From positions 62,001-126,000 of the IMG/VR virus record IMGVR_UViG_3300033998_000198: a DNA stretch of 64,000 nucleotides. The stretch is one strand, 5' to 3'. Position 1 is the stretch's first letter, and the number at the start of each line of letters is the position of its first letter. Below the pieces are notes generated by a model. The model did not search any database, was not told the DNA's origin, and saw only the letters and a list, made by a program, of their open reading frames with translations. Shown one piece after another: positions 43,429-50,313 of this stretch. Source of the DNA: a virus. Made by a program: the position numbers and the translations under genes.

Positions 43429-43466
43429 AATTAAAGTAGCACAGTGTTACCAATGCTACTTTAATT
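43429..43466. repeat. Perfect 13-bp inverted repeat
   Basis: AATTAAAGTAGCA and TGCTACTTTAATT are exact complements, 12 bases apart. The core GTAGCA/TGCTAC recurs in the inverted repeat at 47082-47104. It lies between two leftward genes and may be a terminator for the helicase gene or an operator. Confidence 0.6.
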
Positions 43467-43471
43467 ATACT

Positions 43472-43516
43472 TCATTTTAGGTAGGATTTACAATATGGAT
43501 ATGCATGTTTTAACAT
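43472..43516 (-). CDS. Possible 14-residue leader peptide
   Basis: TTAGGAGGTCAT-ATG is a strong start signal, but the frame MLKHAYPYCKSYLK ends after 14 codons, just before the inverted repeat at 43429. It may be a leader peptide or a remnant. Confidence 0.3.
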   Translation of the reverse strand: MLKHAYPYCKSYLK

Positions 43517-43555
43517 ATGACCTCCTAACGCTTAAACCTCTTTATATAATCGTTC

Positions 43556-44683
43556 CTAACTGCCAAATACCACACTTGCATATGCTTTTGCAGCTTGTGG
43601 ATCAGCTTCTTCAAATCTGGCCATCTCCGGGTAAAACTCAAAGAACAGTCGTCCCTTAAATGTATGGAATTTGTTCTTTGCAAAGTGAACTTCAAATACT
43701 GGCTGTTTTAACGGCTCGTTTGCACGTAGAAAATACACGCCAGCTGCTTCTCCTTTGTAGTGCACTTCATTATAAACCAGGAGTACAGCCTTTGCTTCGT
43801 ACTTGATTTTTACAGTTTCCCTCAAATCATCAAGGGATGGTCTCCTGATGCCGTTTAATTTCTTTAGCTCGGCAGAACAAATCATGACCAGATTGTACTT
43901 TATAGCCGTATCCGAACACCATTGTGCAATAGTATCATACTTTAATTTATCGGTAAGACCCGGTTGGTTCTTTAAGTTCAAATCATGCATGTTATCAATG
44001 CAGACGACGATCTGTTTCTCAAGACAGGCAGCGTCAAGCATAACCATAATTCTTTTGATTTCATCTTCAATATCTTCTACGTATGTACTGAAATTGGCAT
44101 CATACACATTGTATGAATTACACATTGCCCTAAGTTTATTAAGTCCAACTTCACGACGCTGTAGCATTAACGGAATATGCTTGTAATTTTGTGGACACTT
44201 TACTGCATTTAGCATAACCCTATTGATAGAACCTACAATCCTTGGAATCTTATCCTGTAATGGATCGTCAAGACTGAAGTCCATAACATAAGCGTTTGAA
44301 TTCTCATGAGCAATCTGTTGGGCAAGTTGTGTAATAAAGCCCGACTTTCCAAGGTTTGAGTCGCCACCGATAACAATAAACCCTGGAACCAACCCGCCAT
44401 CAAATGCGGCATCAATTGATTTCCACCCTGTCTTCAGCCCCTGGTTCTTTTTGCTCCAGGCACGTTTTTCGAATGCTTCAATCTTGTCCCACATCTCTAT
44501 CTCATGGTCAAGACTCGGCTTTGGTGGTGCAGCACTTCTTATCTTCTGTAAATCCTGATCTATGTTAGTAAGATCCGGAAGGTCCGGGTCACCAAGAATG
44601 TCTTCCGGCGACCCAACATCCGGCTCGGTGCTTGTAGCTTCCTCAAACGTGAGGAAATCTTCTATGTTATAACCATCACTCAT
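43556..44683 (-). CDS. DnaB-like replicative helicase (RecA-fold ATPase)
   Basis: 375 residues. After an acidic N-terminus comes GLKTGWKSIDAAFDGGLVPG then FIVIGGDSNLGKSGFITQLA (Walker A about residues 107-116), Walker B-like VVCIDNMHDL (about 222-231) and a Q/R-rich sensor region. This is the C-terminal ATPase half of DnaB-type helicases; the N-terminal DnaG-binding domain is missing or replaced by about 70 residues. It is shorter than DnaB (about 450). ATG overlaps the primase stop, so the two are co-translated. Confidence 0.8.
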   Translation of the reverse strand: MSDGYNIEDFLTFEEATSTEPDVGSPEDILGDPDLPDLTNIDQDLQKIRSAAPPKPSLDHEIEMWDKIEAFEKRAWSKKNQGLKTGWKSIDAAFDGGLVPGFIVIGGDSNLGKSGFITQLAQQIAHENSNAYVMDFSLDDPLQDKIPRIVGSINRVMLNAVKCPQNYKHIPLMLQRREVGLNKLRAMCNSYNVYDANFSTYVEDIEDEIKRIMVMLDAACLEKQIVVCIDNMHDLNLKNQPGLTDKLKYDTIAQWCSDTAIKYNLVMICSAELKKLNGIRRPSLDDLRETVKIKYEAKAVLLVYNEVHYKGEAAGVYFLRANEPLKQPVFEVHFAKNKFHTFKGRLFFEFYPEMARFEEADPQAAKAYASVVFGS

Positions 44684-45741
44684 CTTGCAACAACCCCCGC
44701 TTGCCTATTTTTCATTAACTTGCAGTTCTTAAAGTCACACTCGCTTAGGACTTTTAATGTAGAACATCCATAACTTGCGTGTCCTGCAAAGATACTTCTT
44801 ACGCTTCTCTCTAATTCCTGTTCTTTTGTAGGAGGTGTATTCTTCGTATCATTCCATTCCTTTATCTTTTCAAGTGCCTGTACATATTCCATTCCACAAT
44901 TCTTATAGTAACTTGCCAATGCTACTATTGAATTGTTTCGTCGTCCTTCCGGAGCTCCTGTTTTGAGCAGATGACTAACGCATGGAGGCATGTACCGTAA
45001 ATTCCCTGTACCCTTCAGTGTCACTTTCTTTTGTGATTCTTTTATATATAAATCTACAAGGTATTTGTATTGTTTGTTTGCCAGAGTATTAAACGACGGC
45101 GGAGCGACCGCTATAGTTCTTGGCTGTCTGGCCAGTTCAAGTATTTCCTTGTGGCTTATGTCCCTGAGTTCTTGTTGTGTGATAGGGATTTTGTATAGTC
45201 TTGTTTTTTCGTGAATGGTTCCAGGGATTCTGAATAGCCTTTTATTGTCATAGATAACCAAATCAAGCGTCTTGTTTGGTGTGTGTTTTATTACGTCACT
45301 TGCAATAAACTTGTATATCAAGTTCAGTTTCTTGTGTGGCTCAACTCCCAGGATTTCCGAAGGAACCATTATATGTACTCCCTTGTTTCCAGAGAAGTAT
45401 ATCTGTAATTCTTCCGGTTCAATATGCATGATTGTTTTCAGATATGATATACTTCGCAAGGCATCGATCCTTACTTTCTCAAAGTCATTCTGGTCGTCGA
45501 AATCCAAATACAAGTCACTAAACAGATATGCTTCATTCAAGTCGGTCGTGTTGTACCTGTACGGAGTAATAAATAAACCGAATCCGTTATGCTTTTGTAT
45601 GAATTTATCGACCTCATCTTCTTTGATGTAGATATTCCTCTTAAAATACTTATTCCCCTTGGCGATTGTCCAGAACCCGGTTTCTACCAGGCAACACTCT
45701 TGCTTTTGGCACAATCTTATCATCTCCCGCCGCTTTAACAT
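44680..45741 (-). CDS. Archaeo-eukaryotic-type (AEP) primase
   Basis: I start at ATG 45741 (MLKRREMIRLCQKQECCLVE) with AAAGGG upstream, accepting a 92-base overlap with the preceding gene. 353 residues. DLYLDFDDQND (catalytic Asp pair, about residues 75-85), YFSGNKGVHI (the sxH motif of AEP primases) and RLFRIPGTIHEKT follow in the right order. The C-terminus has a PriCT-like helical domain and a Cys cluster (CSTLKVLSECDFKNC). It makes RNA/DNA primers at phage forks. A DnaG-type primase is also present at 61315, so the phage has two. Confidence 0.8.
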   Translation of the reverse strand: MLKRREMIRLCQKQECCLVETGFWTIAKGNKYFKRNIYIKEDEVDKFIQKHNGFGLFITPYRYNTTDLNEAYLFSDLYLDFDDQNDFEKVRIDALRSISYLKTIMHIEPEELQIYFSGNKGVHIMVPSEILGVEPHKKLNLIYKFIASDVIKHTPNKTLDLVIYDNKRLFRIPGTIHEKTRLYKIPITQQELRDISHKEILELARQPRTIAVAPPSFNTLANKQYKYLVDLYIKESQKKVTLKGTGNLRYMPPCVSHLLKTGAPEGRRNNSIVALASYYKNCGMEYVQALEKIKEWNDTKNTPPTKEQELERSVRSIFAGHASYGCSTLKVLSECDFKNCKLMKNRQAGVVAR

Positions 45742-46366
45742 CGGTAACCCTTTGGTTAAGGGCATTCTGTGCGAATCTCAGATAATTCTGCAAATCCATG
45801 ATCGATGTCAACGGAGGTAAGTCATTTGCAGCTATCATATCATTCGCTATATCTATCATATAGAGCACAAGCTCTAACGAATACTTATCCATCAACCATT
45901 TGAGTCCACCGATATATTTCGCCTGATTTATCTCCATCTTGTCATAGAGATTTTCATGACGTAAGTAATAATCGTAGAGCTCCTCAATGGTATAACTGCA
46001 CCTCATCTCAAGAAAATAAGGCTGTACTTCACGTTTTATCTCACCGGTATTATAGTCTACTGTTACCTTTGGCGGAGGAGGTGTTATTCTGAGTTCATTG
46101 TGATAATAATATTCAAATGGCTTCAGAATGTTCCTTCTCTTTGGCGTTCGTCCGTCAAAATAAGTGTTCAGATCAAGCACCTTATCAGGATATTTGTTCT
46201 TGAAGAAATCCATATTCAGTTGTATTTCTCCTGAAGTCCACCCTTTGGACAAGAGGGAGGCCATAGAATTTACGGCCTCTTTCTTAATGTCCTTAGTGAT
46301 ATCAGGAACAGCGTAGAACATAATGACATAGTTGAAAGCCAAGTCATATATACTCATAGCGTCCAT
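45650..46366 (-). CDS. Replication-cluster protein, unknown
   Basis: 238 residues; SD AGGAGGT. Mostly helical (SIYDLAFNYVIMFYAVPDIT at the start) with a Pro-rich PPPPKVTVDYNTGEI loop near 115 and a basic C-terminus. It sits immediately upstream of the primase and helicase genes. Helicase loader or primase accessory are possible roles by context only. Confidence 0.5.
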   Translation of the reverse strand: MDAMSIYDLAFNYVIMFYAVPDITKDIKKEAVNSMASLLSKGWTSGEIQLNMDFFKNKYPDKVLDLNTYFDGRTPKRRNILKPFEYYYHNELRITPPPPKVTVDYNTGEIKREVQPYFLEMRCSYTIEELYDYYLRHENLYDKMEINQAKYIGGLKWLMDKYSLELVLYMIDIANDMIAANDLPPLTSIMDLQNYLRFAQNALNQRVTDVKAAGDDKIVPKARVLPGRNRVLDNRQGE

Positions 46367-46378
46367 AGTGATACCTCC

Positions 46379-46993
46379 TTAATCTATTTGCATAAAATCA
46401 AGGAAATCATCAATATTGTCCGGAGTCAACTGGCTCTTGGTCTTGATGTTTGCGTTCCACCTCTGTAAGTATTTATTAAATTCTTCGTCAGTTTTTATAT
46501 TGAGTTTTGCTTTGAGCCTGTTTACTCTCTCTACCTGTTCTTTGGAGAATTTCTTTTTCTCTCCTGTTGTATGACGCTGTTCCTCGGTTTGATGTGTCAC
46601 CGGAGCGTTGTTTACAGGGCTTATATGAGCCTGAGTGAATGTGAATTCATTGTACTCCATTCCGAGAGTAGACAGTGCATTATTGATTGCGTCTTTTATG
46701 ACGACTTTACGGGCAATCAGGTCTACTTCCTTCTTTGTGAGTTTGGAGCTTCCTACTCCAATCCTTACAATCTGCGGCAAATAGACTGCGACTGTGATAT
46801 GGAGACTGCGTGGACCAAGGTCTTCAGAAATTTCTTCTTTTAGTATTTCATAAGACCAAGGGATACCTTTAGAATTGATGACATCGATAGGATTTTCTGT
46901 CTTGATTTTTTCTGCTGCGATTTCACGCAGCTCTTTTGCGTAGTTTTTATACATATCTCCGCCAAGATATGTGTTCAACAACAATTCATTCAT
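46379..46993 (-). CDS. Replication/recombination protein, possible annealing protein
   Basis: 204 residues; SD GGGGGAAAGG. The centre has IGVGSSKLTKKEVDLIARKV then VIKDAINNALSTLGM, a helix-strand pattern faintly like Rad52-type ssDNA annealing proteins. The C-terminus is a separate helical domain joined by a polar linker. It is the first gene behind a consensus promoter (47026) and heads the helicase/primase operon. The function is a guess. Confidence 0.5.
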   Translation of the reverse strand: MNELLLNTYLGGDMYKNYAKELREIAAEKIKTENPIDVINSKGIPWSYEILKEEISEDLGPRSLHITVAVYLPQIVRIGVGSSKLTKKEVDLIARKVVIKDAINNALSTLGMEYNEFTFTQAHISPVNNAPVTHQTEEQRHTTGEKKKFSKEQVERVNRLKAKLNIKTDEEFNKYLQRWNANIKTKSQLTPDNIDDFLDFMQID

Positions 46994-47025
46994 GACCTTT
47001 CCCCCTAAATCTAATCTGTACTTAA

Positions 47026-47054
47026 ATTATATCTTCACGAGTTTGTTATGTCAA
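47026..47054 (-). promoter_or_regulatory. Consensus sigma-70 promoter of the replication operon
   Basis: TTGACA (47049-47054), 17 bases, TATAAT (47026-47031) on the minus strand: perfect match to the bacterial consensus. It lies 33 bases upstream of ATG 46993. Confidence 0.85.
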
Positions 47055-47081
47055 TAATGTTTGTAACATGATGACACTTAA

Positions 47082-47104
47082 AAATGTAGCATTTTGCTAC
47101 ATTT
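47082..47104. terminator. Perfect 10-bp inverted repeat, likely terminator or operator
   Basis: AAATGTAGCA and TGCTACATTT flank a TTT loop. It lies just after the stop of the broken gene at 47105 and before the replication promoter. It could end the upstream transcript in either direction. The GTAGCA core matches the repeat at 43429. Confidence 0.6.
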
Positions 47105-47313
47105 TCATCTGAACATCTGTTTGTTTATCCCTGTCTTTCCCCATTGTACGAGGCCCATGACAGCTATACCAACTTGAACCACTCCAACTTTCGCTTCGCT
47201 TAGAAGTGGGAGTCTTCTCGCCTTAAACTAATAAAGCACCATCGCTTTTTGTAAACATTTGCGATGGTGCCAACAAGACTTGCTATTGTAATTAGTATTG
47301 TCCAATCAAACAT
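47105..47313 (-). pseudogene. PnuC-like small membrane protein gene broken by an IS605-type palindrome
   Basis: The 5' part (ATG 47313) encodes MFDWTILITIASLVGTIANV then YKKRWCFISL, after which the frame enters the palindrome and stops at 47200. Past it, another frame encodes VQVGIAVMGLVQWGKTGINK and ends at 47105. Both pieces match, by memory, the start and end of a small PnuC-like phage membrane protein (YKKRWCF; VGxAxxGLxxW), with the middle lost. PnuC proteins import nicotinamide riboside. A perfect 10-bp inverted repeat (GCACCATCGC) lies in the 5' part. Confidence 0.5.
47181..47215 (-). mobile_element. IS605-type palindromic end without transposase
   Basis: CTCCAACTT and AAGTGGGAG (one mismatch) flank a loop containing CGCTTCGCTTAG, nearly the same as the palindrome closing the tnpB copy 2 element at 47721-47751. 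It interrupts the PnuC-like gene. It may be a palindrome-associated mini-element moved by a related TnpA. Confidence 0.6.
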
Positions 47314-47429
47314 CTTCTTACCGTTATAAGAATAAAGCCACCTGCTATTGGCGGAGGCGGCTTTGACTCTTTAGGCGAAAAGGTTGTTGTTGTTAATTAC
47401 ATTCTACTCTATATGTAGTATAATGTCAA
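47314..47429 (-). promoter_or_regulatory. Promoter and structured leader of the PnuC-like gene
   Basis: Promoter TTGACA (47424-47429), 17 bases, TAGAAT (47401-47406) on the minus strand. The leader contains ACAACAACC, then AAAGCC...GGCTTT, a hairpin whose right arm holds GCAGGTGG, an SD-like sequence. NAD+-II (pnuC) riboswitches control such genes with a compact pseudoknot. The ACAACAACC element and SD sequestration make that a candidate, not a firm call. The leader ends CTTATAACGG-TAAGAAG-ATG, like the 3' end of element A. Confidence 0.45.
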
Positions 47430-47461
47430 TATTTTTATGCTACATTGTGAGTATCAACAAC

Positions 47462-47680
47462 CTATACAAAGTATTCTTTCCATTCGAGTTCTATATCTTT
47501 GAGCTCTTTTGCAAACGTGAAGTTTACAATCTTTATACCAGGCGAGAACTTGTGATTGAGTTCTTCATCATAAGTCTTCTGGTAGTATGCCAGTTTGGCG
47601 TCGATGTTCTCAGTTGTGTTAATAATCATTTCTGGTTTTGGGAAGCCGGCCATCTCGACCAAAATGGCGACGTACTTCAT
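47462..47680 (-). CDS. Small unknown protein, 72 residues
   Basis: Starts MKYVAILVEMAGFPKPEMII with no clear SD. Alternating strands and a charged C-terminus (FAKELKDIELEWKEYFV). The tnpB copy 2 element ends about 40 bases upstream of ATG, so its RBS or N-terminus may have been displaced by the insertion. No family recognised. Confidence 0.5.
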   Translation of the reverse strand: MKYVAILVEMAGFPKPEMIINTTENIDAKLAYYQKTYDEELNHKFSPGIKIVNFTFAKELKDIELEWKEYFV

Positions 47681-47720
47681 ATCAAGTTCTTTTGCTCTCA
47701 GGAATATCTTGAATGAACCT

Positions 47721-47888
47721 CTCCAACCTACGCTTCGCTTAGAGGTTGGAGTTTCTTAGCACCATGTATTATTACCTTCGCAGATATGTTGTTACATATC
47801 TTCGTTGCAAACAACGGAAGTATAATAATACACTAACTAAGCAACTACCTTTCGGCAGGGTGGATTCACACCATCTACTACTTCTTGC
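47721..47888 (-). ncRNA. Probable omega RNA of tnpB copy 2
   Basis: From the tnpB stop to the right palindrome the minus strand has stems such as GGTG-TGAAT-CCACC-type, CCGTTG/CAACG(G) and ATATGT-AAC-ACATAT, ending in the palindrome. This is the expected place of the guide-RNA scaffold. The guide would come from sequence just below 47715. Confidence 0.55.
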
Positions 47889-49061
47889 CTAAGCAATACG
47901 TAGATACTTTATTTCTCTTGTCTTTCCTAAGTACCTAATATCATTATATTTATACTTAGATAATATATTTTTGCTTCCATGTATATCTCTATGCTCTTTA
48001 TATCCACATTTACATATATAATTCCTCGTAGAAGTTTTCTTCCTTCTACCACAAACAGGACATGTTTGTGTAGTATATCCTTCGTTGATTTTAGTTATAT
48101 TTATTCCTTCGGCTTTTAATTTGTATTCTAAATATTTATATAATTTACCAAACTGCCATTGACTTAATTTTTGATTGGTATTTTTATTCATTTTCTTTTT
48201 AGTGTTTCTTTGTACTCCATCAATATCACCTATTACCACTTCATTGACTTTATTTTCGATACACCAATCAACATATTGCTTAGTTGTTTTATGAAGTATA
48301 TCAGTTAATTGATTGTCAGATTTAGATAGTATATATTGTTTTGCTTTATTGTACTTTTTACATTTTCTGCTACCTTTCTTACATTTGCTCATTTTCCTTT
48401 GTAATTCTGCTATCTTTTTATTTCTTAGTCTTTTTATACTTCTTGCCTTACGTCCAGTTATTATAATCGCATTACCGTTTTCACAATATGAACTAATTGT
48501 GTGTATTTCTCCTACGTCTATCCCTGCTATGTTTTTATGATTATTTATACTTTCAATTAATCCATCTTCATATGTTAATGATAATTTTAATCCTCTATCA
48601 TATATTAATTCAATTTCTTTTATTTTACCAATTTGTAGTTCTTTAACATGGACTATAATAGGCTGTTGTCTCTTACCATTCCATATACCCATACTTAACT
48701 CAATTTTGCCATTATCATACACCTTGAAACCATCTTTAGCCCATTTTGTATTATAATTCTTTTTCTTTTTATAAGGATATCTATTGTCTAATCCTTGTTG
48801 CTTTGCTTTATGTGCTGCATCTCTTGCAAATAAGTATTTATGGCATACTGCTTGTATTGATTGAGAATGCAATGGATATTTGTTTTTTAATGCTTTTTGT
48901 AATTCTGTTTTATTAATCCATTTACCATCATTAGCAAGAGAGTATTGTTTAGCAATGTCTAAACAATCATTCCATATTTGTGCTGATATACGGTTACATT
49001 CGTAAAGTCTATTTAGATTGGTTTTAGATGTTTTGAATGTAGTTTTTAAGCAACGTATCAC
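47889..49061 (-). CDS. tnpB: TnpB-family RNA-guided nuclease, copy 2, with rearranged RuvC-II site
   Basis: GTG start with GAGGTGAGAAC upstream. 390 residues. RuvC-I Asp is D182 (IAGIDVGEIHTIS) and RuvC-III Asp is D359 (CGYKEHRDIHGSKNI). The usual RuvC-II Glu position reads VVIGDIDGVQRN, Gly278-Asp279 instead of Glu. A Glu at 327 (INEGYTTQTCPVCG), just before the zinc finger, may replace it; such relocation is known in some TnpB lineages. The zinc finger is CPVCG...CKCG. The protein is only distantly similar to copies 1 and 3 and belongs to another subfamily. Whether it cuts DNA cannot be told from sequence. Confidence 0.85.
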   Translation of the reverse strand: MIRCLKTTFKTSKTNLNRLYECNRISAQIWNDCLDIAKQYSLANDGKWINKTELQKALKNKYPLHSQSIQAVCHKYLFARDAAHKAKQQGLDNRYPYKKKKNYNTKWAKDGFKVYDNGKIELSMGIWNGKRQQPIIVHVKELQIGKIKEIELIYDRGLKLSLTYEDGLIESINNHKNIAGIDVGEIHTISSYCENGNAIIITGRKARSIKRLRNKKIAELQRKMSKCKKGSRKCKKYNKAKQYILSKSDNQLTDILHKTTKQYVDWCIENKVNEVVIGDIDGVQRNTKKKMNKNTNQKLSQWQFGKLYKYLEYKLKAEGINITKINEGYTTQTCPVCGRRKKTSTRNYICKCGYKEHRDIHGSKNILSKYKYNDIRYLGKTREIKYLRIA

Positions 49062-49142
49062 GTTCTCACCTCACTTTTCAGCAATTCATCTCCCACCTAT
49101 AGAGGATGGGAGAATTCTTGCTGATTCTCCGTTAAATTGTCT

Positions 49143-49451
49143 TTAGAAACCTTTCCCAAGTAGCACCTGAAGTTTATTCTTCAGTGTTTTGCCAGGGTGG
49201 AACACCGCTGTCATCTGAGCAGGTATTATGATATCCTGTTTGGTGTTGGGAGTATGGCCTTTTCTTTCAGCTCTTTCTCTGGGCTCCAATGTACCGAATC
49301 CTACGATACATACTTTGTCTCCGGATTCAAGAGCTCCTGTGATTGCTTCGAGCACAGCATTTACATCTGCCTCAATGTCTTTCTTTGGGACGGTATCACC
49401 GTTTTTCTCCCTGATTTCTTTTACCTTTTCAATCAAATCTTTTTTGTTCAT
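49143..49451 (-). CDS. HU-family DNA-binding protein, SD displaced by element C
   Basis: I start at ATG 49451 (MNKKDLIEKVKEIREKNGDT); a longer frame runs back into the omega-RNA-like element. 102 residues. N-terminal helices, VNAVLEAITGALESGDKVCI, then VGFGTLEPRERAERKGHTPN with the HU/IHF arm (ARKGRNP-like), and ending KTLKNKLQVLLGKGF. It bends or coats phage DNA. No SD adjoins this ATG. AAAGGAGG lies 200 bases upstream at 49649, and a second AAGGAGG at 50007, with element C between. Confidence 0.85.
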   Translation of the reverse strand: MNKKDLIEKVKEIREKNGDTVPKKDIEADVNAVLEAITGALESGDKVCIVGFGTLEPRERAERKGHTPNTKQDIIIPAQMTAVFHPGKTLKNKLQVLLGKGF

Positions 49452-49459
49452 GTTTGTAA

Positions 49460-49648
49460 CCGTTACGCAAAACTTATAAAACTTTACAAAAACATTGTAA
49501 AAGTTTATGTTTGCTTCCTCGTTCATAGTGTCCGACCTCGGCTAACCTACTATCGTTTGATGTGACACTCCAGAGGCTTGAATTCCCGTGTAACTCACGG
49601 TACACCTTAATGCCAATCGTTCTGGTGATTCGCATTAAGTAACGGTTT
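49460..49648 (-). mobile_element. Omega-RNA element C between SD and ATG of the HU gene
   Basis: Minus strand. It begins after GGAGG (49649-49653) and ends TAACGG at 49460, eight bases before ATG 49451. No coding capacity. The first stem is CTTAATGC/GCATTAAG, then CCGTG/CACGG, conserved GGAATTCAAGCCTCTGGAG, AGTGTC/GACACT and ATGAACGAGGAAGCAAACAT, then an AAACTTTTACAA hairpin. CCGTTAC (from 49645) and GTAACGG (to 49460) are perfect terminal inverted repeats. Pairing them would leave GGAGG-AAA-stem-TTACAAAC-ATG, an effective SD spacing of 11 bases. Confidence 0.65.
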
Positions 49649-49653
49649 CCTCC

Positions 49654-50006
49654 TTTCTCAATTTATTCATCAAAAATTAAGTGAACCTCCTACGACTTCA
49701 GTCGTAGGCTTCTTCCTGCTTCTTCGTCCTCGTAACCTACTAACTCCACAGGCGTTAATTCCGATAGTTCCTACCGTACTTCTGTCCTTACTCATGACTA
49801 AAGTCACGAGAATGCGGACATTAACACTTCAATTTTTGCTTGGTTTTCGCTATTCATCACGGTGCTAAAGACCCTCTCCATTCTATTGGATGCTTATACC
49901 ACTTTCGCAGTACCCTGGATTCACATTAGAACACACCGACCACAACGCTATGTGGATTTTTACATAATTTTATAATGTTTTATAAAAATCCTTTAACTGT
50001 TGTTAC
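49654..50006 (-). mobile_element. Older IS605/omega-RNA relic upstream of HU
   Basis: Minus strand, beginning after another GGAGG (50007-50011) with GTAACAACAGTTAA, nearly the same as the left end of element B (CTGACAACAGTTAA). It then has GGATTTTTA/TAAAAATCC, a structured stretch of unknown kind (CCAGGGTACTGCGAAAGTGG), the palindrome CTCGTGACT/AGTCATGAG, a TnpB-type scaffold (GTAGGAACTATCGGAATTAA, GAAGAAGCAGGAAGAAGCC) and the right-end palindrome CCTACGACT/AGTCGTAGG. There is no transposase. It looks like a decayed element next to element C. Confidence 0.55.
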
Positions 50007-50015
50007 CCTCCTTGT

Positions 50016-50156
50016 TTACTGTGGGTGAGTATAGTCTTCCGTCTTCCCACACTTGCAGCAAACATACTGGTTCTTCTTCTCGCCAGTGACAGGATCTATA
50101 GCAGATTGAAGCAGCATATCCGTCCCGCATACAGGACATTCCTTAATGAATTCCAT
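50016..50156 (-). CDS. Small zinc-ribbon protein, 46 residues
   Basis: ATG 50156 has GGAGG upstream. The product begins MEFIKECPVCGTDMLLQSAI and continues with YVCCKCGKTEDY, so CxxC...CxxC forms one zinc ribbon. It follows its own sigma-70-type promoter. Such small ribbons are common in phages and may bind nucleic acid or RNA polymerase. Immediately after it comes the AAGGAGG that the relic at 49654-50006 separates from HU. Confidence 0.7.
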   Translation of the reverse strand: MEFIKECPVCGTDMLLQSAIDPVTGEKKNQYVCCKCGKTEDYTHPQ

Positions 50157-50196
50157 CGCTTCCACCTCCGTCATCAGATTCATTAACTATATTATA

Positions 50197-50225
50197 ATTA
50201 TAGCTAATTCTGGAAACGATGTAAA
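50197..50225 (-). promoter_or_regulatory. Sigma-70-type promoter
   Basis: TTTACA (50220-50225), 17 bases, TATAAT (50197-50202) on the minus strand, about 40 bases upstream of the zinc-ribbon gene. It can also supply HU. Confidence 0.7.
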
Positions 50226-50273
50226 TACCGAAATTCCTGTAATTTAATTAAATTTGTTAAATTTTGTTACAAT

Positions 50274-50303
50274 AATGGAGTAAATCAGAAGATTTACTCC
50301 ATT
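50274..50303. terminator. Strong hairpin after the methyltransferase-like gene
   Basis: AATGGAGTAAATC and GATTTACTCCATT are perfect 13-bp complements with an AGAA loop. It ends the leftward NrdJ/methyltransferase transcript ahead of the promoter at 50197. Confidence 0.75.
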
Positions 50304-50313
50304 TATCATATTT

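Larger units (their letters stand above)
47715..49135 (-). mobile_element. IS605-type element with tnpB copy 2
   Basis: Upstream end: hairpin TCTCCCA/TGGGAGA at 49089-49113. Downstream end: CTCCAACCT/AGGTTGGAG at 47721-47751 with loop ACGCTTCGCTTAG. These are imperfect palindromes of IS200/IS605 type, recognised by TnpA. Only tnpB is inside, so it is not autonomous. It sits between HU and the small gene at 47462. Its RNA and protein differ from copies 1 and 3. Confidence 0.7.

Noticed and set aside
47314-47345. A fifth SD-inserting element ending CTTATAACGG before the PnuC-like gene
   Set aside because: Only the last 13 bases match element A; the conserved RNA core is absent and no GGAGG boundary is found, so it is treated as similarity of uncertain meaning.
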